From assembly GCA_029204225.1 (NCBI GenBank), contig CM055100.1, positions 55,319,278 through 55,383,277 on the forward strand: a stretch of DNA of 64,000 nt, given 5' to 3'. The notes under the pieces are model-generated. The model saw only the letters and a program-made list of their open reading frames with translations. It made no database searches and was not told the origin of the DNA. Positions 47,640 to 59,444 of this stretch are shown here, one piece after another. This stretch comes from Diphasiastrum complanatum (Eukaryota > Streptophyta > Lycopodiopsida > Lycopodiales > Lycopodiaceae). Both the position numbers and the translations under genes were made by a program. Numbering within the stretch: position 1 is the first letter of the stretch; the number at the start of each line of letters is the position of its first letter.

Positions 47640-48810
47640 AGACAGATCTAGGTTGGTGGTGACATGTTACGAAAAATTTATCTGCTAGGCCATCACAACC
47701 AGATCCAGGAAGATCAAGCCAGATCAAGCTAGATCCATCAAGATTCAGCTAGATCTGGCGAGATCAAAGAAGATCTAACAAGATCCAAGAGAGATTCAGG
47801 CCCAAATAGGATCAAGAGGAAAGCGAATCATCAGATTACACCAATAAGCCCCCTAATTTGCAGATCAAAGACCTTGATCTCAGAAACCATGGCAAAATAA
47901 GAGCAAACTTCACCAAAACTGATGGATCTGCTACCAAATATCTATCAGAACTTCCAGAGAGTCACCAACAATCAAATCTAATAGGGATGTAACAGATTAC
48001 CAGTTTGCAAAAGTTAAAAATTAGAGAATCTCAAGATCTCGTCAAAAAACACTCAAAAAGAGCATTTTTTTTCATGATTTTTGGAGATATCCTCGGAGAT
48101 AGCCCTTGAAAATTGGACAATCACTAGATCTGACTCAGATGCATCTAGAAAATCTCTACGAGAGTTACTGATGGAAAAAACATCCTTTTTTAGTGTGTGT
48201 GAGGGTTCCAAGGAGTATCATTTTCAAAACCCTCGCAGAGCATCAAGATCATCAAGCCAACCTTTGCAAGGGACATAAATGGAATCAGAGCAATGAAATT
48301 AATCTGTCTACATGGTCTGATCTTGAAAATCCAACCATAGGAGTAGGTTGTGTGAGCATTCACTTCTTGCAAGGATTGAACCCTTGCAGACTGTCTGAAC
48401 CCTCGCAGAACCTTCGTAGGGCAGTCAAATCACCTCTTGAACTCTCGCAAACTTCTTTGAGGTCTTGGAATTTTGTGAAGAAGGTCCTTGTCAAAATTTG
48501 GGTGGAAGTGAACAAGGGAAAGTGGATTTCACCTAATAACGACTCTAAATTCTGCTATATAAGGGCTGAATTTGAGTCATTTGTTACCTTTCCTAGCGAA
48601 GCTATTTCGACCAAATTTTCCAAGTTCTCCGAATGCAACCAAACTTCATACAAGCCATCATTTGTATACTTTGAACCCAGATCTGCACTCTGAACTGCTG
48701 TTACTACCATCCAATTCTTGTATTCCACTATTTTTCTTGTTCCCATCACTTTTTTACCAATTTCACCATTTTTTTTTACTTTTTAACCAACTTTAACTAT
48801 CACTGCCAAC
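47640..48810. other. Post-integrase spacer with degenerate AGATCAAG repeats
   Basis: At 47698-47800 variants of AGATC(C/A)A(G/T)(C/G) recur about every 10-12 bases. The remainder to 48810 has scattered open frames without a recognised family. A stretch rich in CTCGCA and AACCCT occurs at 48380-48450. Confidence 0.5.
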
Positions 48811-51800
48811 ATGGCCTCCTCACCTTTTGACGACTCTGGCACTAAGCAGGTGATCTAGTGTGAGATACCATCGGCCACACATATTTGGCTTTGCCTTCTG
48901 AAGCCCTGATTAAACCATGGCTTCAGATTACTGGCCCACTTCTTGAAGCAATGGAGTTCTATCCGGCGCTTTTTAGCTTTGACATCAACATGGTCCTCGC
49001 CCTTCATGCTTACGCCACCTGGGATGCATAGAAGAAGCGTTTCCACTTCCTATACCAGGGTACCACGTACAAGGTATGAATTAATGTGGACTCGATGGTC
49101 ACTGTCGGCATTATGTCTAGTGATCGCCATCCCATCTCTCATCATTAGACAAAAGCCCTGATAAAGCCTTTTGTAACCCAGACTTCACCCAAAATTTCGA
49201 TCCAAACTAACAACGGGTACTTGATAGAAGCTATCACGGACCCAATAATTCAGACGACTGTGCATCTGTTGAACAACTTTTTGGTTGTTTCAACATTTCG
49301 CAAGGACAGAATCCAGTCCAAGCTGCTTAGTCAGATTATGGAGTCCTTCTTGGAATTCCATGGCCCCACAGTCGTGCCATACGATTGGCATGCCTTCCTC
49401 ATCCACGAATTAACAACCTCCATCAAACTAAACACTCGTGACCCTATTGCAGCGGGTCCCCTGCCATGTTAGTTCGTCTGTGCACTTCTCGAGGCAAAAG
49501 TGTGCGGCTTCCGCCAGTCTAGCCTTTTATCATCCACTGTGTCACACACTAACATGTATCCTCCATCCACCACATCCACGTCTGTCCAACCTGTAGTCAC
49601 TGACACGACGGCCAACAAAAGAATGTGTGGCGCTGCCCTCTCCTCCTCATCTTCACCTGCTACCAGACGTCGTACCACCACCATCACATTGGTAACAGTT
49701 ACGGCTTTTACTACCATCACTTCCTCTTCTATACAGCCCCCTACCACTGTTTCTATTGTCGTTCCTCTTCCTTCTATTCCACCCACAACTGCTGTTTCTG
49801 TTTCTATGCCCATCTCCTCTGTAGATCCTACTTCTCCCCGTGTTGCATCTTCTACCACCCCTTCCATCACTATCGCATCCTCCATTACCCATGTTTCCAT
49901 CGTTGTCCCTCTCCAATTCAATCTTGTTGATTCACAGTTGTCTCCGAACACCCTGGCGTGGATTTAGGTCATAAACTTTTCACCGCCACGCCAGACCACT
50001 TCCTTCTCATCTTCTCCTTCCGTCTGCCACGCCACCCTATAGTTTCTCTTTGTTCCATCCATTTTCTCATTTGGACAAATTGTCTCCATCCCTGTTTTCA
50101 CTTCTGTTTCTCTCACACCACCCACTTCTCCATCGAAGGCTGTCGAGGGCGAGCAATCGTTGCCTGATGACACATTTGTACAAAATATTTTTATTTCATC
50201 ACCAGATCGGACAGATCCCACCGTCTCAGATGACAAGAGATCATCGGAGAAACTCATTGAAGACAACGATGACGACACTATACAGGTCGTCGGGGCCACT
50301 ACCACACAAACCCCTACAAGAGTCAATGTTATGACTACTCCAACGGGCTTAATGACGGCCTACCAGGCCTTGGGGACATTCATCCAAGACGCGGTAGCAG
50401 CCAGGGCCTCATTGGACAGCCGGGTACTCATTTGGACAGCACCCAGCTACAAGAAGAAATCACAAAGCTGCAGCAAGAGCTGATGATTTCTCAACAACAC
50501 GAACAAGACGGGCACCGGGAGATCACAAAGTTGCAGCAAAAGGAGGAGGGCCTCAACCAGTATATCCAGAGCCTCTCCAAAGCACTGACATATGCCTCCA
50601 CCAAGGTGCAGGAGCTTCAGTCTGAAGCGTCCCAATGACTTGCTCCCCTCCAGACACAACTCCAAATATATGAAGCAGAGAATACGCGCTTGGGGACAAA
50701 GGTGCAAGCCCTACAAAAAGAAAAACTCGTCTGGTTAGCTCAACCTACACCTGAATCAAGGCCACTATCTCAAACATAGATGAATCTCTTCAAGCATCAG
50801 GTGCAGGTCTACAGTCAAACTCTGAACAGCTACCAAGCAAAGTTCGACAAATACTGGGCCAGCGCAACTCAAGAGCTCACCCAGGCCAAACAAGCCCTCA
50901 AGGCTTGTCAACAATTTATGGAGAAGAAGGCTCAACCAACCCCGGTGGTGATTCCAATGCCACTTCTCTTTGATGATGCACAGATAAGTACGAGCCAAGA
51001 CCAAGGCCAGCAGGTAGTAGGGGCCATAAGTCAGGATCAGGGGCCAGGCAGACAAAAACAAGGACCTCCTGATATTGGAACTGAGACATAGGCCCAAGGC
51101 CAAGACATGGGTCCCAATCATAGCTACGGGGAAGGACAAGCCTCTTCATCAAGAGGCTCGTGCACTATATCTGCCAACCGGACTTTCCGACGCCCCAAGT
51201 CCGTGGAGGAGAATCAACGAATTCTTATCCAAATATCTCCACGAGTCTTCAAGCGAAGGTTGCTAGATTCCTACTCAGCGCAAACTATCAAGGAAAACGA
51301 GCTGCAGTCATTCTTTGCCCTCTTACCACAACCAGAGTGGCATTAGCAGCTTTTCGAATGTGACCCTGCGGCCATCAGGGCTTATGTGACCAGTCCCCAG
51401 TAACTTCGGGTGAATGCCCATTTCCTGCCATGTATACGACGAACCAAATGGGTGGAATGCAGCACCCCAATGGACAAAATCACGCTCAACAACTGCAATT
51501 GGCCAAAGATCAACTCCAAGCACGGTTGGCCAATGGCTATAGACGCCCAAAGGGCTCTCAACAAATTTTTTATGGAGTATTTCAATTGCACAGGTCCAAC
51601 AGTCCGTGCGGCAGCAACTTACGCCCGGGACTTGGAATATCTGATGGGCATCGAGACCAAGTGGAATAATTTTCTCTCACCAATTTGTTTTGATCCAAAT
51701 AGGCATTGGTCTGAGATCGTGTGGAGGATCAGCTGCCAATCGCTCGCGTATATTACCGAGCCGGCCTTTTGGGCCACCCCTAGACGAGCCGTTTTCGAGC

Positions 51801-52003
51801 TTGGATCGATCAACAATGGATCACTGGCGTCCACAAGTCCCTGCACACAAGTAAAGACTTGAAAGATATTGGTAGAATCACCTTCATGGAAGACATAACA
51901 ACCTACTTGATCAACTAGCGACGAGCCAAGCGCTCACTATACTGAATCGACAGAGTGCCGAGGGACCGACACTACTTCAGGTTGTGGGTCCTGTTGGGGG
52001 TAT
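48811..52003 (+). pseudogene. Extra ORF of a gypsy element (env-like position), broken
   Basis: A long degraded reading frame follows the integrase end in the same orientation. Starting near ATG 48811 it passes through EFYPALFSFDINMVLALHAY and FHFLYQGTTYKV, with stops around 49030 and 49078. Next comes DWHAFLIHELTTSIKLN (about 49385), a Ser/Thr/Pro/Val-rich spacer (49500-49960), coiled-coil segments (TKLQQELMISQQHEQDGHRE near 50460 and SQTLNSYQAKFDKY near 50815), and a globular part (NCNWPKINSKHGWPM, AQRALNKFFMEYF, 51490-51600). It ends at the Copia insertion at 52004. Position after integrase and the tRNA-Asp type primer site nearby suit an Athila-like env-like ORF, but I see no convincing membrane segment. 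No function can be claimed. Confidence 0.45.
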
Positions 52004-52008
52004 TTCCA

Positions 52009-52261
52009 AGTTAAAATAGCAATGATTGACTTATACAATGCTTTCTTACTTCGACGACACCATGTGTGCTCAGTTCTAGAATTATCGGGTTGTCTTTCTT
52101 TTACAAGCCCTTTGAGTGTTTTTAAGCAACTTTATCTTTGTGCTTACTTATCAATTGAATATATAGTTTGTGGAGATCAATTTTGTTGTCTTGTCTTATT
52201 GCACTTGACGTTGTGCTGTGGTGATTGATCCGGTCGAGTTTTTAAATTGTTTTTCTTAACT
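52009..52261 (+). repeat. 5' LTR of the Copia element
   Basis: Aligns end to end with 58391-58643, with scattered differences (for example GCAATGATTGAC against GCACTGATCGAC), so the insertion is not very recent. It is followed immediately by the primer-binding site. Confidence 0.9.
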
Positions 52262-53599
52262 TGGTATCAAAGCCCTTGGTGGCTACAATCACCGGACAAG
52301 AACAGAGAGCTACAAATTCACAACGATTTGTTGGCTAGGAAGCACAAAATCGAGTCTGTGGAGATTCGTGGAATGGTCCAAAACTGTAAAAAGTATTCAG
52401 AGACGGGGAATTGTCGGCTAAATCAGAAGGCAAGCAAAGATTGAAGCTGAAAATTCTTTTGGAGGGTTGCTTGACGTTTGTGATTGGTTTGAATCCAATT
52501 GAACACCGTTTGAAGAGCGGTTTGGTGCAGAAGATTGCTAGTTGTTGGGCGACCTTAGAGGGATAGGTAGCTGCTCAAAGAAATTCTGAAAAGGACTGAG
52601 GAAAGTCTCAGGAAAGGTCTATTTCTTGGAAGCCAGGGTTTGCAGGAGTTGTAATCAAGATTTTTCTCAGCACAAAACTTTGTTCAAAGTTGTGAATGTG
52701 TGCATTTGGGCACCCTGGTGTGGGAATGGATCTGTCAATCGGCCGTCGACAGCCGCGCACAGATGGAGAAGCGTGGGCAGATTTTGAGTAGCAGCAAAGT
52801 GGGTTTGAAACCCTTTCACCATAGCTAAAACTGACAAAATTTCTAGAATTCACACATGTGGGGAATGTCCACAGGTATGATGGATCTAATTAAGCTTTGT
52901 GATTAGCATAGTAACCTGATTCTAGATTGATTAGCAAGATCTAGTTCAGAAGAAATGGCTTAACCACAATCTAGCATGCTAAGCAACTGGATATGATAGC
53001 AATGAATCAATAATGAGCAAAAGTACAAGATATCAGTGTATAAGCATTAGCTTCAACACGAGTTAGAGAGAGAAAGATAGAGAGATAACAAGCAAAATAG
53101 TTTAGATCCAAAATGGCATGAGGTAGCTACAAAACTTTGGTTCTTCATTATTGATTGTGAGGAGAGCTACACATATTTATGGAGTTTGAGGTAGCTCGAG
53201 GTAGAACCACATCCATTCATTACAAAATGACATCTAAAGTGACATCTAGAGTCTATGTGACATTTGTTACTTGCCATGCATGAAATTCTACCAACTTTTT
53301 ACAAGTGTGCTAGTTCTAATTAACAAAGTACAAATCATCATGCATGTGTCCATTACACTTTGTGCATGCCTTGCATGTCGCTATGGATCACTTACAATTA
53401 ATGCATGTGAACTGCCACGAGTTTCTACAAGCATGACTTTGCTAATTCTATGTCTACAAACTATATGCAAGTTGTATTCTTCAATCTAGACATTACATAA
53501 CCATGTAGCTCGAGTTCTATGTAGGCCAAACTTGGCATTTTGCATTTATGAGCTACATACTTGCATGGTACAACATTTGTAGCAAGCTAAGAAATCAAT
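52262..53599. other. Copia leader and sequence of uncertain origin
   Basis: After the primer-binding site, about 52262-52850 is the leader of the plus-strand Copia element. The part from about 52860 to 53599 may include LTR sequence of the inverted Copia at 53600. No ORF is recognised. Confidence 0.4.
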
Positions 53600-56500
53600 A
53601 TGGATTGTTTTTCCAATTTTCAATCTGCTCTATCACTTGCAAAATCCGAGTCAGAATAACCAATAATAGAAAGATCTTCACCTTTATACAATAAACCAAA
53701 ATCAAAAGTTGAAGATATATATCTAAGCACTCTCTTGGCCATTTTCCAATGATAGATAGTAGGATTTTGCATAGCATGGCTCAACTTATGAACACTAAAG
53801 CTTATGTCAGGTCTAGTTATTGTGAGCCAAATTAAGGAGCCTATAAGACTTCTAAAAAGTGTGATGTCCACGAGGGATCTTTCATCACCTTTGTTAGCGT
53901 CCTTTACATTTTGCTCCATAGGTGTTTCTATACTCTTACAATTCAACATATTGAACTTCTTTAACATTGAAAGAGCATACTTGGATTGACATACAAAAGC
54001 TTTATCTTTAAAAAAGTCAATCTCTAATCCTAGAATATAGTGAATTTTTCTAAGATCTTGCATCTTGAACTCTTTTCCAAGTGCAATCTTGGTTTCCTCA
54101 ACTAACTTGATGCTACTTCCTGTCAGAATGATATCATCAACATAAATAAGAAGAATGACAATATCTTTATCAAAAAACTTGACATATAAGGAAGGATCAT
54201 AGTTACTAAGATTAAATCCTAGTGACTCAAGAAAGGTGTTAAGTCGAGAATACCATGACCTTGGAGCCTGCTTCAATCCATATAAACTTTTGAAGAGCAA
54301 GCAAAATTTTTCTTTGTCATGGATGAACCCAATAGGTTGATCCATATAAATCTCTTCTTCTAGATACCCATTTAGAAATGCATTAGAGACATCTAGTTGA
54401 AGAACTTGCCACTTGAAAAAACAAGCAAGAGAAATTACGATTATAGTTGATACCATCTTTGCAACTGGAGCAAAGGTCTCCTCATAATCAAGTCCATAAA
54501 CTTGAGCAAAACCTTTAGCACAAAGCCTAGCCTTGTACTTGTTGATTGTGCCATCTTGATTATACTTGACTCGAAACACCCACTTGCAACCAATGGTGTG
54601 CTTGTTGGATGGAAGATCCACAAGCTCCCATGTCTTATTGGCCATCAAAACATCATATTCCTCCTTCATGGCAAGGTACCATTCCTTCGAGTTGAGTGCA
54701 TCATATACATCCTTCGGCTCCTCATGAGAATTAAAATAGGCACAATTAGTGGAGTTGATATCCACTTGCTTGCCTCTATCTTCATAGGTAAGCCTTATAG
54801 GCTCGGATCTTTCTCTTTGAGATCTCCTTGGTGAAAAGATTCGAGGTGACTCTTCCTCAATTCTCGGCCCCATCTCTCCATGATAGTCTTCAAGGGTGAT
54901 GCTTGGAGTATCTTTGTGAGAATCTTTGAACTCGGCCTTGATCTTCATGGAATATAACATCTCTACTCTCAATTATAGTTGAGGTAGAGGGAACATAGAT
55001 TCTGTAAGCTTTCTTGTTGGATGCATATCCAACGATGATCCCTTTGATAGAATTAGGAGCATCGCTTTTCCTCGTTTCCAAGGGCACATGAACAAAGCAA
55101 GTACAACCAAAAACTCTAAGGTGATCTATCTTAGGTTTCTTCTTAAACAAGACTTCAAAAGGTGAATTTCCAGCAAGTGCATTGTGAGGTAATCTATTGC
55201 ACAATTTATAGCTTCACCCCAATATTCAATAGGCAACGAAGCTGTTACTCGAATTGCTTTAGCACATTCACATAAAGATTTGTTTTTCCTCTCAACTACT
55301 CCATTTTGAGATGGAGAATAGGCACAAGAAAACTCTCTCTTTATTCCTTCACCTTCACAGTATTCACGAAACTTGTTGGAGATGTATTCACCTCCTCCAT
55401 CACATCTTAAAGCTTTAAGTTTGAAAGAAAACTGTTTCTCAACATAAGCTTTGAGGATTAGGAAGTGATAAAAAACCATAGCCTTTGAAGAAAGTAGATA
55501 CATCCAAGTATATCTAGTAAAGTCATCAATAAAGGTGACAAAACATGTTGCACCACCAATACTTTTAGAGAGGAAAAATGTACATCTGAGTGTATAAGCT
55601 CCAAATGATGAGTAGTCTTTATAAAAGACTTATGATATGGCTTTCTGTGTGACTTTGCAATGGCACAAGTTTCACAAGGCTTGAAATCTTTAGAAAGAGA
55701 TTTTGGTAGACCAATAGCCTTCACCTTCTTAACCATAGAAGACATAGATTTAAAGTTAGGATGACCCAACCTTCTATGCCACAGCTCCTCCTTAGATAAC
55801 AAAGCAACTTCACAAAGGTTTGCATTCTCATAAGAATTCAACTTAAAAATTCTACCACATCTAGATCCATCAACAAGGATCTCTTCATTTTTCTTGATAA
55901 AACAAGTATTGGAGTTGAACTTTATATCACAACCATTACCAAGCAACTTACCCAAACTAATTAAGTTCTTTGTGAGTTTTGGAATGAAAAGAACATTAGA
56001 AAGTGCAAGAACTTTTGAAGAAGCAAGTTTCAATGGAATGTTGCCAATTCCTTCTATTGGGCACTCATGATCATTAGTAGTATAAATAGATCTCTTGAGT
56101 CCTTTGTAAGGTAAGATTGAGTCAAATGACTCCTTTGAACAGCTCATATGTGAAGAAGCTCCACTATCTATGTACCAAGCTCCACCTTTCTTGAAAGGTG
56201 ATGAAGAAAAACTGGACACCATGAGTAATCCTTCTCCATCACTTGCAACAAAATCTTCTTCAATCTCCTTGAGTTGGTTTTTCTTCTTAAAGAAATTAGA
56301 GGCATAGTGCCCCTTCTTGCCACAAAAGAAACACTTTACTTTCTTCTTCTTGGTCTTTGAGTTAGAAGGATGAGATGTATCATCCTCTTCACCATCTTTG
56401 TCTCGATCTTTGTCTTTGTCTTTGTTGGATGCTTGAGAGAACTAGTTCTTACTCCTTCCTTTCTGCTTGCCTTTGACAAAGAGGGCTTTGTCACTTCCAC

Positions 56501-56730
56501 CATGCTCGAGTTTGTTCATCCTGGAGAGTTTATAGCTTTGTCTAGATTCTTCAGAAATAAGAATTCCTTGGAGAGTTTCTAGAGTAGGCAACTCCTCCTT
56601 AATAGCAAAAGACTGAACAAGATTATCATAGTCATCTCTCAAGCCATTCAGTATGAATTGAACTAGCTCATCTTGGTTAATAGTAACACCAACATAGGAA
56701 AGCTCTTTATGTAAATCTTTTTTTACCATT
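53600..56730 (-). pseudogene. Nested Copia element, minus strand: gag to RNase H start
   Basis: From right to left: part of gag (56442-56729, LHKELSYVGVTINQDELVQF); a zinc knuckle near 56300 (CFFCGKKGHYASNF, final Cys replaced by Phe); protease WYIDSGASSHMS (about 56155-56185); and the pre-integrase block LWHRRLGHPNFKSM. The integrase core has frame changes (55126-56222, with PSQNGVVERKNKSL and ALRCDGGGEY). An uninterrupted 450-codon reverse transcriptase region follows (53620-54972, VDLPSNKHTIGCKWVFRVK, LLIYVDDIILTGSS, LYGLKQAPRSWYS). RNase H is cut off just after DSDFASDRAD at 53620. The gag N-terminus and both ends are missing, so it is an inserted fragment or was trimmed after insertion into the plus-strand Copia. 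Confidence 0.85.
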
Positions 56731-56913
56731 TGTACTCTATTTCTATGCTTAATGAGAAGGAGGAAACTCTACCAATTTGGAGAGCCAAGTATCCTCATTT
56801 GCTAAGCACTCATGCTAATGTTTTTGTTGTGTGTTTCTAATTGTTTTCATTTCTATGTTCTTGTTTTAATAGTTATGGTTTCTCCATTAGCGTGCATCTT
56901 GAGCTTTTGAGCT

Positions 56914-56996
<83 letters not shown>

Positions 56997-57235
56997 TTCT
57001 TTCTCCCTTCTCCTTCTTTCTCTCTATTCTATCCTTCCCCTTCACCAACAATCATGATGAAGTTAGTTTAGGGAAGTAGAGCTAGTGTGAGTAGTGTTAA
57101 TGCAGGTAGAGTTAGATAGAAAGTAGAGAACTAACTAAAAGTAGCATCTATGCATAGTTAGGTGCCTATCCTGTGAACGAACTCTTGTTGACAGGTGGGA
57201 GGGCTATTACAACGTTGGATCGAAGACCCTACAAG
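56731..57235 (+). repeat. About 500-bp repeat module, copy 1
   Basis: Begins TGTACTCTATTTCTATGC and ends GAAGACCCTACA. The same module occurs at 58997-59444 with blocks GAAGGAGGAAACTCTACCAA, AATCATGATGAA, AGTAGAGAACTA, AAAAGTAGCATCTA and TTGACAGGTGGGAGGGCTA in order. The TG...CA ends suggest LTR or LTR-derived sequence. Contains a (CT)n tract at 56916-56992 that is much shorter and impure in the other copy. No target duplication is evident. Confidence 0.75.
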
Positions 57236-58307
57236 GACAAGAACATAAGGTATGCAAGCTGCGCAAAGCACTTTATGGCCTTAAGCAAGCGCCACGTGCA
57301 TGGTATGGATGCATTGCCAATTACTTTCTTTCTCATGGGTTTGTAAGAACAAATTCAGATCCAAATTTTTTATGTTTTTATAAACAAATATAACATTGCC
57401 TTGATTGTACTTTATGTTGATGATATCATTATCATGGGCAATGATGAGAACCTCACTCGTTCTATCAAAGCCAACTTATGCAAGCAGTTTGAGATGACAG
57501 ATTTAGATCTTATGCACTACTGCTTGGGTGTTGAAGTATGGCAAACTGGCAGTGACATCAGGTTATGTCAAAACAAGTATGTGCGCGAGGTATTGGAGAG
57601 ATTTTGCATGACAGAGTGCAAACCTTCCATCACCCCTTGCGAAGCTGGTAAGAAATTATCTCGTATTGATGATAGTGCACATGTTGACGCTACTCTATTT
57701 TGTCAACTAGTTGGGAGTTTGATATATTTTACGACTACACGTGCTGATATCTGCTATGCTATAAGTTTGATTAGCCAATTCATGTCATCACCCACTATGG
57801 ACTATTGGAAAGCTGCAAAAAGGATTTTGAGGTATGTGAAAGGTACACCTAACCTTGGCCTAATCTACAAAAGACAAAGTGTTTTACCTAAGTTGCAGGG
57901 TTATGTTGACGTTGATTGGGCAGTTGTTTTTCATGGTCTAGCAAGAAACAAGATACTATTTTTCTTTATTCTACAGAAGCCGAATATAAAGCATTAAGTT
58001 TTGCTACCCAGGAAGCTGTTTGGCTATGTAAGTTGTTATGTGAAATTGGCATGAAGCAGGTAAATCCTATTGTTATTTTCTATGATAGTCAAAGTGGAAT
58101 ACAATTGGCTAAGAATCCTGTCTTTCACGCAAGGACAAAACATATTGAGGTGAAATATCCCTTTGTGCGTGAGAAGCTACAATCTGAAGATATAAGTATT
58201 GTACACTGTTCTACGTTGTTACAAGTTGCTGATATATTTACGAAAGCTTTAAGTAAATTAAAGTTTGAGACTTTTAGAGCCAAATTTGGCTTAGATCTGG
58301 TTATGTA
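57230..58307 (+). pseudogene. Copia pol 3' part: reverse transcriptase and RNase H
   Basis: The plus strand reads HKVCKLRKALYGLKQAPRAW (57245-57305), then after a frameshift IVLYVDDIIIMGNDENL (57404-57450), LGVEVWQTGSD, VGSLIYFTTTRADICYA and YWKAAKRILRYVKGTPNLGL. After another frameshift near 57930 RNase H follows ([54 protein letters not shown]), ending at 58307 in DLVM-stop. The YVDD motif is intact but the frameshifts disable it. It belongs to the element bounded by the LTRs at 52009 and 58643. Confidence 0.85.
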
Positions 58308-58390
58308 AAAAGCCTTTAGTATCATGGAAGTATATTCCATGAATAGACTAAACTCTAAAATAAAGAGAGACGTTGATCACTGAGGGAGAG

Positions 58391-58643
58391 AGTTAAAATA
58401 GCACTGATCGACTTATACAGTGCTTTCTTATTTCGATGGCACCACGTGTGCTCAGTTCTAGAATTATCTGGCCGTCTTTCTTTTACGAACCCTTTGAGTG
58501 CTTTTAAGCAACTTTATCTTTGTACTTACTTATCAGTTGAATATACAGTTTGTGGAGAGCAATTATGTTGTCTTGTCTTATTGCACTTGACGTTGTGCTG
58601 TGGTGATTGATCCGGTCGGGTTTTTAAACAGTTTTTCTTAACT
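58391..58643 (+). repeat. 3' LTR of the Copia element
   Basis: The same 253 bp as the 5' LTR, preceded by the polypurine tract and followed by the target duplication TCCCA. Confidence 0.9.
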
Positions 58644-58648
58644 TCCCA

Positions 58649-58716
58649 ACATAGATCGAATAAAAGAATCTGAATCAATAAATGTGTTGCGAGGGCATGG
58701 CTTCCTATACGTATAA
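58649..58716 (+). pseudogene. Tail of the split gypsy extra ORF
   Basis: If the Copia element and one target copy are removed, the frame that ends LLGVFP at about 52007 continues as NIDRIKESESINVLRGHG to a TAA at 58714. The match of phase across the insertion supports the view that the Copia element landed inside this ORF. Confidence 0.5.
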
Positions 58717-59444
58717 GTCCATGACCCAAGGAGCACGCAAGGCGATTGTAAATAGAAATAATGAACTTGGGCCCCTTGTAATTAAAATAAAACTTGAGGC
58801 CCAAAGTCATTTTAAACTTAGAAGTTTATTGTTTTAGAGTTGGGTCCAACTTTGGACTCACATGAATCTTGTGAATTCTAATGTGCTTTTTGTGGACCCT
58901 TGGATTAAGTAGGGTCCAAGATGAATGGTTAGGATCAATGTACATATTAGCCAATAGAATTTTGGGGCAAGGGCCTTTCCCATTTATAAAAAAACACCGT
59001 TTGTACTCTATTTTGCATGCTTATTGAGAAGGAGGAAACTCTACCAAAATTTGGAGAGAGACATCCTCATTTGTTATTCACTACTTGCTAATGCTTTTTG
59101 AGTGTGCTTTCTATTTGCTTCTAGTTTACATGTTTTTGGTTGTGATAGTGAATATTTTTCCATTAGCAAGCATAAGGAGCATTTGAGCTAACCTCCACCC
59201 TCACTCCCTTCCTCTCTTTTTCATCCTCTCTTTCTCTCTCTCTTTCCTTTCACAAAAATCATGATGAATGTTAGTTTAGTGGAGTAGAGTTGTGGGTGAG
59301 TAGTGTTAGTGGTGTTAGTGTTAGGAAAAAAGTAGAGAACTATCTAAAAGTAGCATCTACTCATAGTTAGGCACCTATCCAGTGTTCTAAACCTTGTTGA
59401 CAGGTGGGAGGGCTACGACGACGCGAGAACATCGACCCTACAAA
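58717..59444 (+). repeat. LTR-like sequence containing repeat module copy 2
   Basis: 58717-58996 has promoter-like features: CCAAT-type AGCCAATAG near 58950 and CATTTATAAAAAA at about 58980. Then 58997-59444 is copy 2 of the module seen at 56731-57235. The module starts about 15-25 bases after the TATA-like motif, where a transcript would begin. I infer that 58717-58996 is U3 and the module is R-U5 of an LTR. Confidence 0.5.

Larger units (their letters stand above)
52009..58643 (+). mobile_element. Copia LTR retrotransposon with both LTRs, internally disrupted
   Basis: Two closely similar 253-bp LTRs (52009-52261 and 58391-58643) begin AGTTAAAATAGCA and end TTCTTAACT, giving AGTTAA...TTAACT inverted tips rather than the usual TG...CA. 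The flanks are TTCCA (52004-52008) and TCCCA (58644-58648), a 5-bp target duplication with one mismatch. A primer-binding site TGGTATCAAAGC starts at 52262 directly after the 5' LTR, and GAGGGAGAG (58382-58390) is the polypurine tract directly before the 3' LTR. Internally only the 3' half of pol remains (57230-58307), because another Copia element (53600-56730) and a repeat module (56731-57235) replaced the rest. Confidence 0.88.

Noticed and set aside
49469-49951. Minus-strand 160-codon frame rich in Val/Glu/Gly
   Set aside because: It is the antisense of the Ser/Thr/Pro-rich spacer of the plus-strand retroelement ORF; no family resemblance.
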